A DNA stretch of 64,000 nt, from the NCBI RefSeq assembly GCF_003385775.1, contig NZ_QRDP01000004.1:124001-188000 (forward strand), read 5' to 3'. This document shows positions 38,503 to 48,331 of the stretch, in pieces. Under the pieces are notes generated by a model. The model did not search any database and was not told the DNA's origin. It saw only the letters and a program-made list of their open reading frames with translations. Source of the stretch: Parasphingopyxis lamellibrachiae. Its GTDB lineage: Bacteria; Pseudomonadota; Alphaproteobacteria; Sphingomonadales; Sphingomonadaceae. A program made the position numbers and the translations under genes. Each line of letters begins with the position of its first letter. Position 1 is the first letter of the stretch.

Positions 38503-39276
38503 ATGACCTACGAAACCATCCTTGTCGAACAGCGCGGCGCGGTTACGCTGATCACGCTGAACCGGCCCAAGGCGTTGAACGCGCTCAACAATCAGGTGCT
38601 CGAAGAGGCGATCGACGCTTTTGCGGTCTTCGATGCGGACGACAGCCAGCGTTGCGCGGTGCTTACCGGTAGTGAGAAGGCCTTTGCGGCGGGCGCGGAC
38701 ATCAAGGAAATGTCCGACCAGAGCTTTGCCGATATGTATGGCAATAATCATTTCGGCGGCTGGGAGCGGGTGACGGCTACCCGCAAGCCATGGATCGCGG
38801 CGGTTGGCGGTTATGCGCTGGGCGGCGGCTGCGAGGTCGCGATGATGGCGGACTTCATCATTGCGGCGGACAGCGCCAAATTCGGCCAGCCCGAGATCAA
38901 GCTTGGCGTGACGCCGGGCATGGGCGGCTCGCAGCGCATGGCGCGGGCGATCGGCAAGGCCAAAACGATGGAAATGTGCCTGACCGGGCGGATGATGGAT
39001 GTCGAGGAAGCCGAGGGGTTGGGGCTTGTCGCGAAGGTCGTGCCGGCTGACGATCTGGTTGAGGAAGCCGTGAAATCGGCGAGTGCGATTGCCGCGATGG
39101 GGCCGCTGGCCGCCATGGCGACCAAGGAAATGGTCAATGCCGCGTTCGAGACCACGCTGGCCCAGGGCATCGCCTTTGAGCGCCGCCTGTTCCATGGCCT
39201 GTTCGGCTCGGAGGACCAGAAGGAAGGCATGGCCGCCTTTGTCGAGAAGCGCGAGGCGAACTGGACGGGGAAGTGA
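38503..39276 (+). CDS. Enoyl-CoA hydratase
   Basis: 257 residues, canonical crotonase length. It should hydrate methacrylyl-CoA (valine) and other enoyl-CoAs. Motifs: [39 protein letters not shown], and both catalytic glutamates in the region [30 protein letters not shown] is the ribosome-binding site. It follows the isobutyryl-CoA dehydrogenase by 52 bp; the gap begins with CACCCTGAACATGTTTCGG, a fragment reminiscent of the repeat at 43380. Confidence 0.93.
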   Translation: MTYETILVEQRGAVTLITLNRPKALNALNNQVLEEAIDAFAVFDADDSQRCAVLTGSEKAFAAGADIKEMSDQSFADMYGNNHFGGWERVTATRKPWIAAVGGYALGGGCEVAMMADFIIAADSAKFGQPEIKLGVTPGMGGSQRMARAIGKAKTMEMCLTGRMMDVEEAEGLGLVAKVVPADDLVEEAVKSASAIAAMGPLAAMATKEMVNAAFETTLAQGIAFERRLFHGLFGSEDQKEGMAAFVEKREANWTGK

Positions 39277-39283
39277 ACTATAC

Positions 39284-39375
39284 CGTTTGCCCTGAGCCTG
39301 TCGAAGGGCTGCCCTTCATCTTTTGGGCCGGTGAAGAAGTAAGGGCAGGGCTTCGACAGGCTCAGCCCGAACGGG
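39284..39375. repeat. Intergenic inverted repeat, GCCCTGAGCCTGTCGAAGGGC family
   Basis: Arms at 39284-39310 and 39347-39375 are inverted copies of one another (CTGAGCCTGTCGAAGGGC against GGGCTTCGACAGGCTCAG) with a 36-base spacer. The element fills the gap between the hydratase gene and mmsB. Copies of the same element lie at 29926 and 50309. Confidence 0.85.
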
Positions 39376-39390
39376 TTTTGGAGAAGAGAC

Positions 39391-40281
39391 ATGACAACAA
39401 TCGCATTCATTGGTCTGGGCAATATGGGCGGCGGGATGGCCGCGAACCTTGCCAAGGCCGGCCATGACGTCGCCGCTTTCGATATTTCGGAAGACGCGCT
39501 GGAGGCGGCGAAAGCCAATGGCTGTCGGATTGCGGAATCGGGTGCGGACGCCGTGAAAGGCGCCGAGGCCGTGGTGACCATGCTGCCTGCGGGCAAGCAT
39601 GTTCGCGCCGTCTATGTCGACGATGTGTTCGACAATGCCGAGCCCGGCACGTTGCTGCTCGACTGTTCGACGATCGATGTCGGCACGGCGCGGGCCGTTG
39701 CGGAAGAGGCCGTGGCCAAGGGCATGCTGATGGTCGATGCGCCGGTTTCCGGCGGGATCGCGGCGGCGGCGGGCGGCACGCTGACCTTCATGGTCGGCGG
39801 CACGGAGCGGGCGTTCGAGCGCGCCCGGCCGATCCTGGAAGAAATGGGGCAAGCCGTGATTCACGCCGGCGATGCCGGGGCCGGGCAGGCCGCCAAAATC
39901 TGCAACAATATGCTGCTCGGTGCGACGATGATCGCGACCTGCGAAACTTTTAATCTCGCTCAGTCGCTGGGGCTCGATCCGCAGACCTTTTTCGATATTT
40001 CGAGCAAGGCTTCGGGGCAGAGCTGGTCTATGACAAGCTATTGTCCGGTTCCTGGGGTCGGTCCGGAAACGCCTGCCGATCATGAATATGAAGGCGGTTT
40101 CGCTGCGCCGCTGATGCTCAAGGATCTCAAGCTTGCGATGGAGGCGGCCGACGAAGCCGGGATGCGCACTCCGATGGGCGCCAAGGCCCGCGCGCTATAC
40201 GAACAATATGTGAAACATGGCGGCCAGAAAAAGGATTTCTCCGGCATCATCAAATATCTGGAATCCAGCTCGACCGACTAG
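39391..40281 (+). CDS. mmsB: 3-hydroxyisobutyrate dehydrogenase
   Basis: 296 residues. It oxidises 3-hydroxyisobutyrate to methylmalonate semialdehyde with NAD+. The N-terminal FIGLGNMGGGMAANLAKAGH cofactor motif, the substrate loop DAPVSGGIAAAAGGTLTFMVGG, the catalytic lysine in GAGQAAKICNNMLLG and the late EGGFAAPLMLKDLKLAMEAA are all typical. Its product is the substrate of MmsA at 34382, and its substrate comes from the hydrolase at 53036. Confidence 0.95.
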   Translation: MTTIAFIGLGNMGGGMAANLAKAGHDVAAFDISEDALEAAKANGCRIAESGADAVKGAEAVVTMLPAGKHVRAVYVDDVFDNAEPGTLLLDCSTIDVGTARAVAEEAVAKGMLMVDAPVSGGIAAAAGGTLTFMVGGTERAFERARPILEEMGQAVIHAGDAGAGQAAKICNNMLLGATMIATCETFNLAQSLGLDPQTFFDISSKASGQSWSMTSYCPVPGVGPETPADHEYEGGFAAPLMLKDLKLAMEAADEAGMRTPMGAKARALYEQYVKHGGQKKDFSGIIKYLESSSTD

Positions 40282-40290
40282 GGTCGGGAC

Positions 40291-41715
40291 CTAAAGCCGG
40301 TAGGGGATGACCTCGCGCCGATCGATTTCCGTGAGCAGCGTGTGGCCGGCGGGCGGAAAGGCGCGCTGGTCGCAGTTGCGGCGCGGGCACAGCCGGCACG
40401 AGGTGCCGATCGGGGTCGCAGCCGCCGGGTTTTCCAGGTCCAGCGCATCGGCATAGACGAAATCGGCGGCCTGTTCGGCCTCGCAGCCCAGCGCGACGGC
40501 GAAGCGGCGGCTCGGCCGCTGGAAACTGCCCGACGGCTTGACCAACCCCATCGCCATGGTGACATAGCGGATGCCGTCCGGCGTTTCGGCGAGCTGGACA
40601 TGGATCTTGTCCGGCGAGGCGGCCGCCTCATGCGCTATCCATAAAGGGCAAGCGCCTCCGAACCGGGCGAACTGCATCTTGGTGGCCGAATGGCGCTTGG
40701 TGATGTTGCCGGCCATGTCGATGCGGAAGAAGAACATCGGCACGCCGCGCATGCCGGGCCGCTGCAGAGTCGAGAGGCGGTGGCAGGCCTGTTCGAAGCT
40801 CACCCCGAATCGGTTGGCGAGCCGGTCGACATCGTGGCGCAGGGCGCGGGCCGCATCGCGGAACCGCGCATAGGGCATGACGATCGCCCCGGCCGCATAA
40901 TTGCCCAGCCCCACGGTCAGCAGCTTCTCGCTCGCTTCGGACTGGAGGTTGGCGCCGCGGACGATTGCCGTGATCGGCTCGATCAGTTCGATCAGGGCAA
41001 GCTGGTGTGCGAGCTGGAAGGTCCGGCTGGGGCGCGGCAGGATGGCGCTGATCGAAACGCAGCGATTGGCCCGGTCATATTCGCGCAGAGCTGTGGCAGC
41101 GGTATCGTCCGATACGAAGCGCACCGAGAGGCCGTGCTTTGAGCCGAGCCGTTCAATCAGCGCCTCTTCGGTCACGCGGTTATCCTGGCTGCATTTCGCC
41201 GCGATGCGTTCGGCGGCGACATCGACTGTATCGACATAATTGCCGACTGCATGGAACCAGTCCCGCGTTTCTTCCCAGGGAAATTGGCGGCCGTCTCCCC
41301 GGCTTTCGGCATCGGTACTGTCGATCACATCGCCAAGCGCATGCCGACGCTCTTCCGCCAGCCGATAGGCGCTGTGCAGCGCGACCATGCGGTCGGCAAG
41401 CTGCGGATATTGTTCGACGAAGCGGGACAGAGCAGGCGCGGGCAGGGGCGTTTCGCTGAACAGCGGATCGGAAATCGCCTCGCGGATCGCAGCAAGGCGG
41501 CGCTCATATTCATCGCGTGGCGGTTCGTTCCATTCCGACGGGAAATGGCGTTCCAGCGCTTCGGTCACCGATGCGGTGATCGGGCGCGCGTCATTCTCGA
41601 TCTGCGAGAGATAGCTGACGGATATGCCGAGGGTCCTGGCAAATCCAGCCTGATCAAGCTCGCGGCGCTGGCGGATGGTGCGCAGCCGCGATCCGGCATA
41701 TAATCTCGCTTTCAT
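40291..41715 (-). CDS. ScfR/RamB-type XRE transcriptional regulator of propionyl-CoA/acetyl-CoA metabolism
   Basis: 474 residues. The N-terminal XRE helix-turn-helix (LRTIRQRRELDQAGFARTLGISVSYLSQIENDARPITASVTEALER) is followed by a degenerate ImmA/IrrE-like domain and a C-terminal DUF2083 part with a cysteine cluster (SCRLCPRRNCDQRAF). This layout belongs to short-chain fatty-acyl regulators such as ScfR, PrpC-activating MccR-like proteins and RamB, which sense acyl-CoA. It is divergent from pccB, and the intergene holds a strong palindrome, so it probably controls the propionyl-CoA carboxylase operon and itself. ATG 41715 starts at MKARLYAGSRLR. Confidence 0.88.
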   Translation of the reverse strand: MKARLYAGSRLRTIRQRRELDQAGFARTLGISVSYLSQIENDARPITASVTEALERHFPSEWNEPPRDEYERRLAAIREAISDPLFSETPLPAPALSRFVEQYPQLADRMVALHSAYRLAEERRHALGDVIDSTDAESRGDGRQFPWEETRDWFHAVGNYVDTVDVAAERIAAKCSQDNRVTEEALIERLGSKHGLSVRFVSDDTAATALREYDRANRCVSISAILPRPSRTFQLAHQLALIELIEPITAIVRGANLQSEASEKLLTVGLGNYAAGAIVMPYARFRDAARALRHDVDRLANRFGVSFEQACHRLSTLQRPGMRGVPMFFFRIDMAGNITKRHSATKMQFARFGGACPLWIAHEAAASPDKIHVQLAETPDGIRYVTMAMGLVKPSGSFQRPSRRFAVALGCEAEQAADFVYADALDLENPAAATPIGTSCRLCPRRNCDQRAFPPAGHTLLTEIDRREVIPYRL

Positions 41716-41729
41716 CTCCGCTCTCTTCG

Positions 41730-41765
41730 CTATTTTGCAAAATAGATTTCGCAATTTTACAAAAT
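41730..41765. promoter_or_regulatory. Putative ScfR operator: 16-bp perfect palindrome plus a second site 22 bp away
   Basis: CTATTTTGCAAAATAG at 41730-41745 is a perfect palindrome. A similar 12-mer, ATTTTACAAAAT (41754-41765), has its centre 22 bp away, two helical turns. The TTTGCAAA core matches the kind of sequence bound by RamB-family regulators. It lies 15 bp before the scfR start on one side and 65-100 bp before pccB on the other. Confidence 0.7.
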
Positions 41766-41829
41766 CACATTTGCATTATGCGCGTCAAGCCCGAAGAGAG
41801 GCGGAGAGTCTCGCCGAAAGGGAACAGGA

Positions 41830-43368
41830 ATGTCGAATATCGAAGCGCTCGACCTGCTGGAAAATAAACGTGAACAGGCGCGTATGGGCGGCGGCCAGAA
41901 ACGGATTGATGGCCAGCATGCCAAGGGCAAGCTTACCGCGCGCGAGCGGCTGCAAGTGCTGTTCGACGAGGATTCGTTCGAGGAACTCGATATGTTCGTC
42001 GAGCATAATTGCGTCGATTTCGATATGCAGGAACAGATCGTACCGGGTGACGGCGTGGTTACCGGATCGGGGACGATCAACGGCCGACTCGTCTATGCTT
42101 ACAGCCAGGATTTCACTGTTTTCGGTGGCTCCCTGTCGGAGCGGCATGCGGAGAAAATCTGCAAGGTGATGGACACGGCCATGAAAGTCGGCGCGCCGGT
42201 TATCGGCCTGAATGACAGCGGCGGCGCGCGAATCCAGGAAGGCGTGGCGAGTCTTGGCGGCTATGCCGAGGTGTTCCAGCGCAATGTGCTGGCCAGCGGT
42301 GTCGTGCCGCAGCTTTCGCTGATCATGGGTCCGTGCGCGGGCGGCGCGGTGTATTCGCCCGCCATGACCGACTTCATCTTCATGGTGAAGGATAGCTCTT
42401 ACATGTTCGTCACCGGCCCCGATGTCGTGAAGACAGTGACCAACGAGGTCGTGACACAGGAAGAGCTGGGCGGCGCGGTAACGCACACTACCAAATCCGG
42501 CGTTGCCGATGTGGCGTTCGAGAACGATCTCGAGGCGCTGATGGCGGCGCGCGATTTCATCGATTATCTGCCCGCGTCCAACCGGGAGGATCCACCGGAA
42601 CGCCCTACGGCCGATGCCTGGGACCGCGAGGAGCCAAGCCTCGACACGCTGATCCCGGCAAGCGCGGCCATGCCCTATGATATGCATGAGCTGATCCGCA
42701 AGACGGTGGATGAAGGCGATTTTTTCGAGATTCAGCCGGCGCATGCGGGCAACATCATCATCGGCTTTGGGCGGATCGAGGGCCGCACGGTCGGTATCGT
42801 GGCCAATCAGCCCACGGTGCTGGCAGGCTGCCTTGATATCGCTGCGTCGAAGAAAGGCGGGCGGTTCGTGCGTTTCTGCGACGCTTTCGAAATTCCGATC
42901 GTCACCTTTGTCGACGTGCCTGGCTTCCTTCCCGGTGTCGGACAGGAGCATAACGGTATCATCAAGCATGGCGCGAAACTGCTCTTCGCCTATGCCGAGG
43001 CGACGGTGCCCAAGATCACGGTGATTACGCGCAAGGCCTATGGCGGCGCTTATGACGTGATGGCGTCCAAGCATCTGCGCGGGGATCTCAACTATGCCTG
43101 GCCGACTGCCGAGATCGCGGTGATGGGCGCTAAAGGGGCCGTCGAGATCATCTTCCGCAAGGATGCTGGCGATCCGGACAAGATCGCCGCCAAGACCAAG
43201 GAATATGAAGACCGTTTCGCGAACCCGTTCGTGGCGGCGAGCAAGGGCTTTATCGACGAGGTGATCATGCCGCATTCGACGCGGAAACGGATCGCGCTGG
43301 GGCTGCGCAAGCTCCGCAACAAGCAGCTCGAAAATCCGTGGAAGAAGCATGACAATATTCCGCTGTGA
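41830..43368 (+). CDS. pccB: Propionyl-CoA carboxylase beta (carboxyltransferase) subunit
   Basis: 512 residues. It carboxylates propionyl-CoA to (S)-methylmalonyl-CoA. The PccB-type segments are evident: [76 protein letters not shown] and [21 protein letters not shown]. First gene of the operon pccB-mce-crotonase-scpA-bioB-lprI-like-pccA, though a repeat at 43380 and a LiuR-like site at 43964 could divide it. Confidence 0.96.
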   Translation: MSNIEALDLLENKREQARMGGGQKRIDGQHAKGKLTARERLQVLFDEDSFEELDMFVEHNCVDFDMQEQIVPGDGVVTGSGTINGRLVYAYSQDFTVFGGSLSERHAEKICKVMDTAMKVGAPVIGLNDSGGARIQEGVASLGGYAEVFQRNVLASGVVPQLSLIMGPCAGGAVYSPAMTDFIFMVKDSSYMFVTGPDVVKTVTNEVVTQEELGGAVTHTTKSGVADVAFENDLEALMAARDFIDYLPASNREDPPERPTADAWDREEPSLDTLIPASAAMPYDMHELIRKTVDEGDFFEIQPAHAGNIIIGFGRIEGRTVGIVANQPTVLAGCLDIAASKKGGRFVRFCDAFEIPIVTFVDVPGFLPGVGQEHNGIIKHGAKLLFAYAEATVPKITVITRKAYGGAYDVMASKHLRGDLNYAWPTAEIAVMGAKGAVEIIFRKDAGDPDKIAAKTKEYEDRFANPFVAASKGFIDEVIMPHSTRKRIALGLRKLRNKQLENPWKKHDNIPL

Positions 43369-43379
43369 GCCACTCTGCC

Positions 43380-43470
43380 GTCACCCTGAACTTGTTTCAG
43401 GGTCCACTCATCGATCTGCGATATCCGTGCGGGAGAAGCAGTGGATGCTGAAACAAGTTCAGCATGACGC
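43380..43470. repeat. Nested palindromic repeat between pccB and mce
   Basis: The left arm (43380-43407) and right arm (43441-43470) are inverted copies, and each arm is itself a hairpin: CCCTGAACTTGTTTCAGGG on the left, TGCTGAAACAAGTTCAGCA on the right. The two arms therefore can form either one long stem or two short hairpins. A partial copy is at 57668. Confidence 0.8.
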
Positions 43471-43488
43471 ACAATTGGAAGTAACATC

Positions 43489-43923
43489 ATGAAACTGGGC
43501 CGTATGAACCATGTCGGCGTGGCCACGCCGGATCTCGACGCCTCGATCGCTTTCTACCGGGATGTGATGGGCGCAACCGATATTACCGAACCCTTCGTGC
43601 TCGAAAGCCAGAAGGTACGCGTATGTTTCGTCAACACTCCGGGCGAGGCGGGGACTGCCGGTACGCAGGTCGAACTTCTCCAGCCAACAGAGGCCGATTC
43701 CGCCGTTGGCAAATGGCTTGAGAAGAACCCGCTTGGCGGCCAGCATCATCTCTGTTTCGAGGTGCCGGATATTCATGCAGCCAGGGCCGAGTTCGAGGCG
43801 CAGGGCAAGCGCGTGCTGGGCGAACCGCGGATCGGCGCGCATGGCACGCTGATCTTTTTCGTCCACCCCAAAGATATGGGCGGCATACTGACCGAAATCA
43901 TGGAGACGTCGAAAACGGCCTGA
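43489..43923 (+). CDS. mce: Methylmalonyl-CoA epimerase
   Basis: 144 residues of the vicinal oxygen chelate (glyoxalase) fold. It converts (S)- to (R)-methylmalonyl-CoA for the mutase. Metal ligands are in GRMNHVGVATPDLDASIAFYRDVMGA (His at about 7), GGQHHLCFEVPDI, and the C-terminal Glu in GILTEIMET. It follows pccB and precedes a crotonase and the mutase gene, as its pathway position demands. Confidence 0.95.
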   Translation: MKLGRMNHVGVATPDLDASIAFYRDVMGATDITEPFVLESQKVRVCFVNTPGEAGTAGTQVELLQPTEADSAVGKWLEKNPLGGQHHLCFEVPDIHAARAEFEAQGKRVLGEPRIGAHGTLIFFVHPKDMGGILTEIMETSKTA

Positions 43924-43963
43924 CGCAATTGGCCCTTGTGCGTCGACCCGGCATTGGGCAGAG

Positions 43964-43979
43964 TTGACGTTAACGTAAA
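43964..43979. promoter_or_regulatory. LiuR-like operator upstream of a second crotonase gene
   Basis: TTGACGTTAACGTAAA is a 16-bp palindrome with a single mismatched pair, centred 29 bp before the ATG at 44001. It matches the TTKACGTnnACGTMAA form recalled for LiuR-type regulators better than the copy at 28949. Its place inside the pcc-scpA gene row suggests an additional internal promoter. Confidence 0.55.
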
Positions 43980-44000
43980 CAACCGACCCAGGAGACCGTT

Positions 44001-44786
44001 ATGGCCGACTATGAAAATATCCGCCTCGAGATTGCCGACGCTGTTGCCACCATCACCCTCGACAAGCCCGAGCGGCTGAACGCCTGTTCGCTCGATATGG
44101 CAGACGAGATTATCGACGCGCTCGACCATCTTGACGGCGCGCGCGCGGTGCTGATCACAGGTGAGGGCCGCGCATTCTGTGCGGGCGCGGATCTCCAGGC
44201 CAGCGCCCAATCGTCGATCACCGGGGGCGCGCGCTCATACCGCGCTCTGCAGGGCCACTATAATCCACTGATGCTGAAGCTTGCAAAGCTCGACTTTCCC
44301 GTTGTGACTGCGGTGAACGGCCCAGCGGCGGGCGTTGGCTGCTCCATCGCGCTGGCCAGCGACTTCGCGATCGCCGGTAAATCCGGCTATTTCCTTCAGG
44401 CGTTCGTCAATATCGGTCTGGTGCCGGACGGCGGCGCGAGCTGGATGCTGGCGCGGCTCGTCGGCAAGGCGCGGGCGACCCAGATGATGATGCTGGGCGA
44501 GAAGATATATGGCGAGCAGGCTGCGGACTGGGGCCTTATCTACAAATGCGTCGAGGACGATGCGCTGATGGACGAGGCGAATGCGCTGGCTACGCGACTG
44601 GCGGGGATGCCGACTGTTGCGCTGGGCGTGATGCGGAAGAACCTGGCCGAGGCGCTGGACGGCGACTATGCGAGCGCGCTGGTGCGCGAGGCCGAAGGCC
44701 AGCGACGGGCCGGCGACAGCGACGATGCTAAAATCGGTGCCATCGCCTTTCTCAAAAAGGAGAAAGCCCAGTTTACGGGCAAATAG
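44001..44786 (+). CDS. Enoyl-CoA hydratase/isomerase family protein (PaaG-like)
   Basis: 261 residues. Crotonase motifs are [15 protein letters not shown] and [22 protein letters not shown]; one active-site acid is replaced by Asp in [20 protein letters not shown], the PaaG-like arrangement of enoyl-CoA isomerases/hydratases. Substrate unknown. GGAGA precedes the ATG. It is followed 5 bp later by the mutase gene, so the two are cotranscribed. Confidence 0.85.
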   Translation: MADYENIRLEIADAVATITLDKPERLNACSLDMADEIIDALDHLDGARAVLITGEGRAFCAGADLQASAQSSITGGARSYRALQGHYNPLMLKLAKLDFPVVTAVNGPAAGVGCSIALASDFAIAGKSGYFLQAFVNIGLVPDGGASWMLARLVGKARATQMMMLGEKIYGEQAADWGLIYKCVEDDALMDEANALATRLAGMPTVALGVMRKNLAEALDGDYASALVREAEGQRRAGDSDDAKIGAIAFLKKEKAQFTGK

Positions 44787-44790
44787 CAGC

Positions 44791-46926
44791 ATGACCGAAA
44801 AGCCTACAAAATCAGACTGGCAGAAATGTGCTTCGAAGGAAGTGAAAGGCCGCGACCTCACCTGGCACACGCCGGAGGGGGTTGCTGTCCAGCCAGCCTA
44901 TGATGCGTCCGACGCGCTCGACCCCGGCCTGCCCGGATTCGAGCCGTTCACGCGCGGCCCCTATGCGTCCATGTATACCGGCCGCCCCTGGACGATCCGG
45001 CAATATGCGGGTTTTTCGACGGCTGAGGAATCCAACGCCTTTTACCGCCGCAACCTGGCGGCCGGGCAGAAGGGGCTTTCGGTCGCTTTCGATCTCGCCA
45101 CACACCGGGGTTATGACAGCGATCATCCGCGCGTCGTCGGCGATGTCGGCAAGGCGGGTGTCGCGATCGATACGCTGGCCGATATGAAGATCCTGTTCGA
45201 CCAGATCCCGCTCGACCAGATGTCGGTATCTATGACGATGAACGGCGCGGTGCTGCCGGTGCTCGCTTTCTACATCGTCGCGGCGGAAGAGCAGGGCGTC
45301 TCGCAGGATCAGCTTTCGGGCACGATCCAGAACGATATTCTCAAAGAGTTCATGGTGCGCAACACCTATATCTATCCGCCGGAGCCCTCGATGCGGATCG
45401 TTGCCGACATCATCGCCTATACCGCCGAGCATATGCCGCGCTTCAACTCGATTTCGATTTCGGGCTATCACATGCATGAAGCCGGCGCGACGGCGGTGCA
45501 GGAGATGGCCTATACGCTGGCTGACGGTATGGAATATGTCCGCGCGGCGATGAAAAATGGTTTGGACGTGGACAGCTTCGCGCCCCGCCTCAGCTTCTTC
45601 TGGGGCATCGGCATGAACTTTTTCATGGAGATCGCCAAGATGCGCGCCGCGCGTCAGCTCTGGCACAAGATCATGACGGATTTCGGCGCGGAAAATCCCA
45701 AGTCCAAAATGCTGCGAACCCATTGCCAGACGTCCGGCGTCTCTCTGACCGAGCAGGACCCGTACAATAATGTCGTGCGCACCACGATCGAGGCGATGGC
45801 GGCGACCTTGGGCGGCACGCAAAGTCTCCACACCAATGCCTTTGACGAGGCGGTGGCGCTCCCCACGGACCGTTCCGCCCGCATTGCCCGCAACACCCAG
45901 CTCATCCTGCAGGAAGAGAGCGGCATCACCCATGTCGCCGATCCACTGGGCGGGTCCTATTATGTCGAACAGCTCACCCAGCAACTGGCCGACAAGGCCT
46001 GGGCGCTGATCGAGGAAGTCGAGGAAGCGGGCGGCATGACGAAAGCCGTTGCGGCTGGCCTGCCCAAGAAGAATATAGAGGAAGCGGCAGCGGCCAAGGC
46101 GGCAGCTGTCGATCGCGGCGAGCAGGTGATCGTTGGCGTCAACAAATACCGGCTTGCCGAAGAAGACGAGATGGACATTCTCGACATCGACAATGCCCGT
46201 GTGCGCCGCGACCAGATTGCGAGGCTCGAACAGACCCGCAGCGAACGGGACGGCGATGCAGCGGAGGCGGCACTGGTCGCAATCCGCGAAGGCGCGAAAG
46301 CCGATGGCAATCTCCTCGCGCTGTGTGTCGATGCCGCCCGTGCGCGCTGCACGCTTGGCGAGATGTCGGCGGCGATGGAAGATGTTTTCGGGCGTTATGA
46401 TACGGTACCGACGCCGGTCAGCGGTATCTATGGCGGTGCCTATGATGGCGATCCGCGCTGGATTCAGGCGGGCGAGGGTGTCGAGGCCGTTGAGCGGCGA
46501 CTGGGCCGCAAGCCCCGGATGATGGTCGCGAAAATGGGTCAGGACGGCCATGATCGCGGCGCCAATCTCGTCGCCAGCGCCTTTGCCGATCTCGGCTTCG
46601 AGATTGTCAGCGGGCCACTGTTTCAGACACCGGGCGAAGCGGCCGAGTGGGCGGTTGAAAAAGATGTCGATGTGGTTGGCGCGTCGAGCCTCGCCGCAGG
46701 GCATAAGACGCTGATCCCCGAACTGATCCAGAAGCTTGGCGATGCCGGGCGGCCCGACATACAGGTAATCGCTGGCGGCGTTATCCCTGCGCAGGATTAT
46801 GATTTCCTGCGCGAGGCGGGCGTGAAGGCAATCTTCGGACCCGGCACCAATCTGGTCGACGCAGCGGGCGAAGTACTCAAGCTGCTCGGCCATAACTTGC
46901 CACCATTGGATGAGGCTGCTGAATGA
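44791..46926 (+). CDS. scpA: Methylmalonyl-CoA mutase, single-chain type
   Basis: 711 residues. It is an adenosylcobalamin enzyme that rearranges (R)-methylmalonyl-CoA to succinyl-CoA. The N-terminal barrel shows [37 protein letters not shown] and [24 protein letters not shown]; the C-terminal B12 domain has the cobalt-binding DGHDRG motif ([14 protein letters not shown]) and the ligand loops ([16 protein letters not shown]). The frame is open from 44668, inside the previous gene, but ATG 44791 gives the family start. Its stop overlaps the bioB start (ATGA). No meaB chaperone gene is in the window. Confidence 0.96.
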   Translation: MTEKPTKSDWQKCASKEVKGRDLTWHTPEGVAVQPAYDASDALDPGLPGFEPFTRGPYASMYTGRPWTIRQYAGFSTAEESNAFYRRNLAAGQKGLSVAFDLATHRGYDSDHPRVVGDVGKAGVAIDTLADMKILFDQIPLDQMSVSMTMNGAVLPVLAFYIVAAEEQGVSQDQLSGTIQNDILKEFMVRNTYIYPPEPSMRIVADIIAYTAEHMPRFNSISISGYHMHEAGATAVQEMAYTLADGMEYVRAAMKNGLDVDSFAPRLSFFWGIGMNFFMEIAKMRAARQLWHKIMTDFGAENPKSKMLRTHCQTSGVSLTEQDPYNNVVRTTIEAMAATLGGTQSLHTNAFDEAVALPTDRSARIARNTQLILQEESGITHVADPLGGSYYVEQLTQQLADKAWALIEEVEEAGGMTKAVAAGLPKKNIEEAAAAKAAAVDRGEQVIVGVNKYRLAEEDEMDILDIDNARVRRDQIARLEQTRSERDGDAAEAALVAIREGAKADGNLLALCVDAARARCTLGEMSAAMEDVFGRYDTVPTPVSGIYGGAYDGDPRWIQAGEGVEAVERRLGRKPRMMVAKMGQDGHDRGANLVASAFADLGFEIVSGPLFQTPGEAAEWAVEKDVDVVGASSLAAGHKTLIPELIQKLGDAGRPDIQVIAGGVIPAQDYDFLREAGVKAIFGPGTNLVDAAGEVLKLLGHNLPPLDEAAE

Positions 46927-47927
46927 CCGATATCCGCACCGACTGGACCCGCGAAGAAGTCGCCACGCTTTTCGACCTGCCGTTTCACGAACTGATGTGG
47001 CAGGCTCAGACCGTTCACCGCGAAAACCACCCGGCGGGCGAGGTGCAGCTTTGCACGCTCCTTTCCATCAAAACCGGCGGGTGCCCGGAGGATTGCGGCT
47101 ATTGTTCGCAATCCGTTCATGCCGATAGCGGCGTGGAGGCGACGAAGCTCATGGATGTGCGCCAGGTGCTGCAATCGGCGGCGCAGGCCAAGGATGCGGG
47201 CTCGCAGCGTTTCTGCATGGGCGCGGCATGGCGCAACCCCAAGGACCGGGACATGCCCGCGATTGTCGAGATCGTGAAAGGCGTGCGCCAGATGGGGCTC
47301 GAAACCTGCATGACGCTCGGCATGCTGACGCCGAAACAGGCGGATATGCTCAACGAGGCCGGCCTCGATTATTATAACCACAATATCGATACCTCGCCGG
47401 AGCGGTACGAGGAAGTAATCTCGACACGCACCTTTGAGGAGCGGATCGAGACGCTCGACAATGTACGCAATGCCGGGATCAATGTCTGTTCGGGCGGTAT
47501 CGTCGGCATGGGTGAAACGCGCGAAGACCGAGTTGGCTTTATCCATGCGCTGGCAACGCTGGAGCGTCATCCGGAAAGCGTTCCGGTCAATGCACTGGTT
47601 CCCGTCAAAGGCACGGTGCTTGGTGATATCCTGCATGACGTTCCCGATGCGAAGATCGACGATCTTGAATTTGTTCGCACGGTGGCCGTCGCGCGGATCA
47701 CCATGCCGCGCTCGATGGTCCGCCTGTCGGCTGGCCGCGAGAGCATGAGCGAGGCCGTACAGGCGCTTTGCTTTATGGCGGGCGCGAACAGCATTTTCAC
47801 CGGCGACAAGCTGCTGACGACCGGCAATCGCGGCGACGATGCCGATGCGGCACTGTTTGAGAAGCTTGGGCTCGTGCCGCTGGAAGGGGAAGAACCGATG
47901 CAGACCGAAATGGAAGCGGCGGAATAG
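46923..47927 (+). CDS. bioB: Biotin synthase
   Basis: 334 residues. It is a radical SAM enzyme that inserts sulfur into dethiobiotin. Cys54, Cys58 and Cys61 in [13 protein letters not shown] bind the SAM cluster; [29 protein letters not shown] and the Arg/Asn ligands of the second cluster region (RLSAGRESM) are intact. It overlaps scpA by 4 bp. Other bio genes are absent here; its place in an operon with a biotin-dependent carboxylase suggests supply of the cofactor together with the enzyme. Confidence 0.96.
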   Translation: MTDIRTDWTREEVATLFDLPFHELMWQAQTVHRENHPAGEVQLCTLLSIKTGGCPEDCGYCSQSVHADSGVEATKLMDVRQVLQSAAQAKDAGSQRFCMGAAWRNPKDRDMPAIVEIVKGVRQMGLETCMTLGMLTPKQADMLNEAGLDYYNHNIDTSPERYEEVISTRTFEERIETLDNVRNAGINVCSGGIVGMGETREDRVGFIHALATLERHPESVPVNALVPVKGTVLGDILHDVPDAKIDDLEFVRTVAVARITMPRSMVRLSAGRESMSEAVQALCFMAGANSIFTGDKLLTTGNRGDDADAALFEKLGLVPLEGEEPMQTEMEAAE

Positions 47928-47931
47928 GCCT

Positions 47932-48327
47932 ATGCTGGGAGTGACTCTTTTCGCGCTGTTGCAGTTCTCGGCCAATGCGGAAACCTGCGCCGATTACGGC
48001 AATCTGCCGCAGCAGCACATGAACGCTTGCGCCCATTGGCAATATGAGCTGGCGGATGCCGAGCTGCAGGGCGTCTGGGAGCAGGCGTTAGGCTATGCGC
48101 GCAACTATCTGAGTTTTGATGATTTGAACGATGGCCGGGCGAGCGGCGCGGATCGGTTGCTTGCCGCCCAGCGCGCCTGGCGCATTCTGCGCGATGAGCA
48201 CTGCGCGACTTACTCTTATCATATGCGTGGTGGCAGTGCTGAGCCGTTACTCTACCACGGATGCCGAACGACGATGACCCGCCAGCGAACGACCGAGCTG
48301 CGCAATCTGATGATCGAGGATCAATAG
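47932..48327 (+). CDS. Exported LprI-like (DUF1311) protein
   Basis: 131 residues with a signal peptide (GVTLFALLQFSANA). The mature part is helical with five Cys and conserved features of the lysozyme-inhibitor LprI/DUF1311 family: CADYGNLPQQHMNACAHWQYELADAEL, then AAQRAWRILRDEHCATY (the W-x-x-x-R/RD-x-x-C signature) and YHGCRTTMTRQRTTELR. It lies 4 bp after bioB and 4 bp before pccA, which is an unexpected place for a periplasmic protein. ATG 47932 is chosen so that the signal peptide is at the N-terminus. Confidence 0.78.
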   Translation: MLGVTLFALLQFSANAETCADYGNLPQQHMNACAHWQYELADAELQGVWEQALGYARNYLSFDDLNDGRASGADRLLAAQRAWRILRDEHCATYSYHMRGGSAEPLLYHGCRTTMTRQRTTELRNLMIEDQ

Positions 48328-48331
48328 CCCC

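Noticed and set aside
44812-46893. 693-codon open frame antisense to scpA
   Set aside because: It mirrors the mutase gene and has Arg/His-rich composition typical of antisense frames in GC-rich coding DNA. The similar frames at 24921-26675, 41785-43350, 13029-14462 and 10585-11979 were rejected for the same reason.
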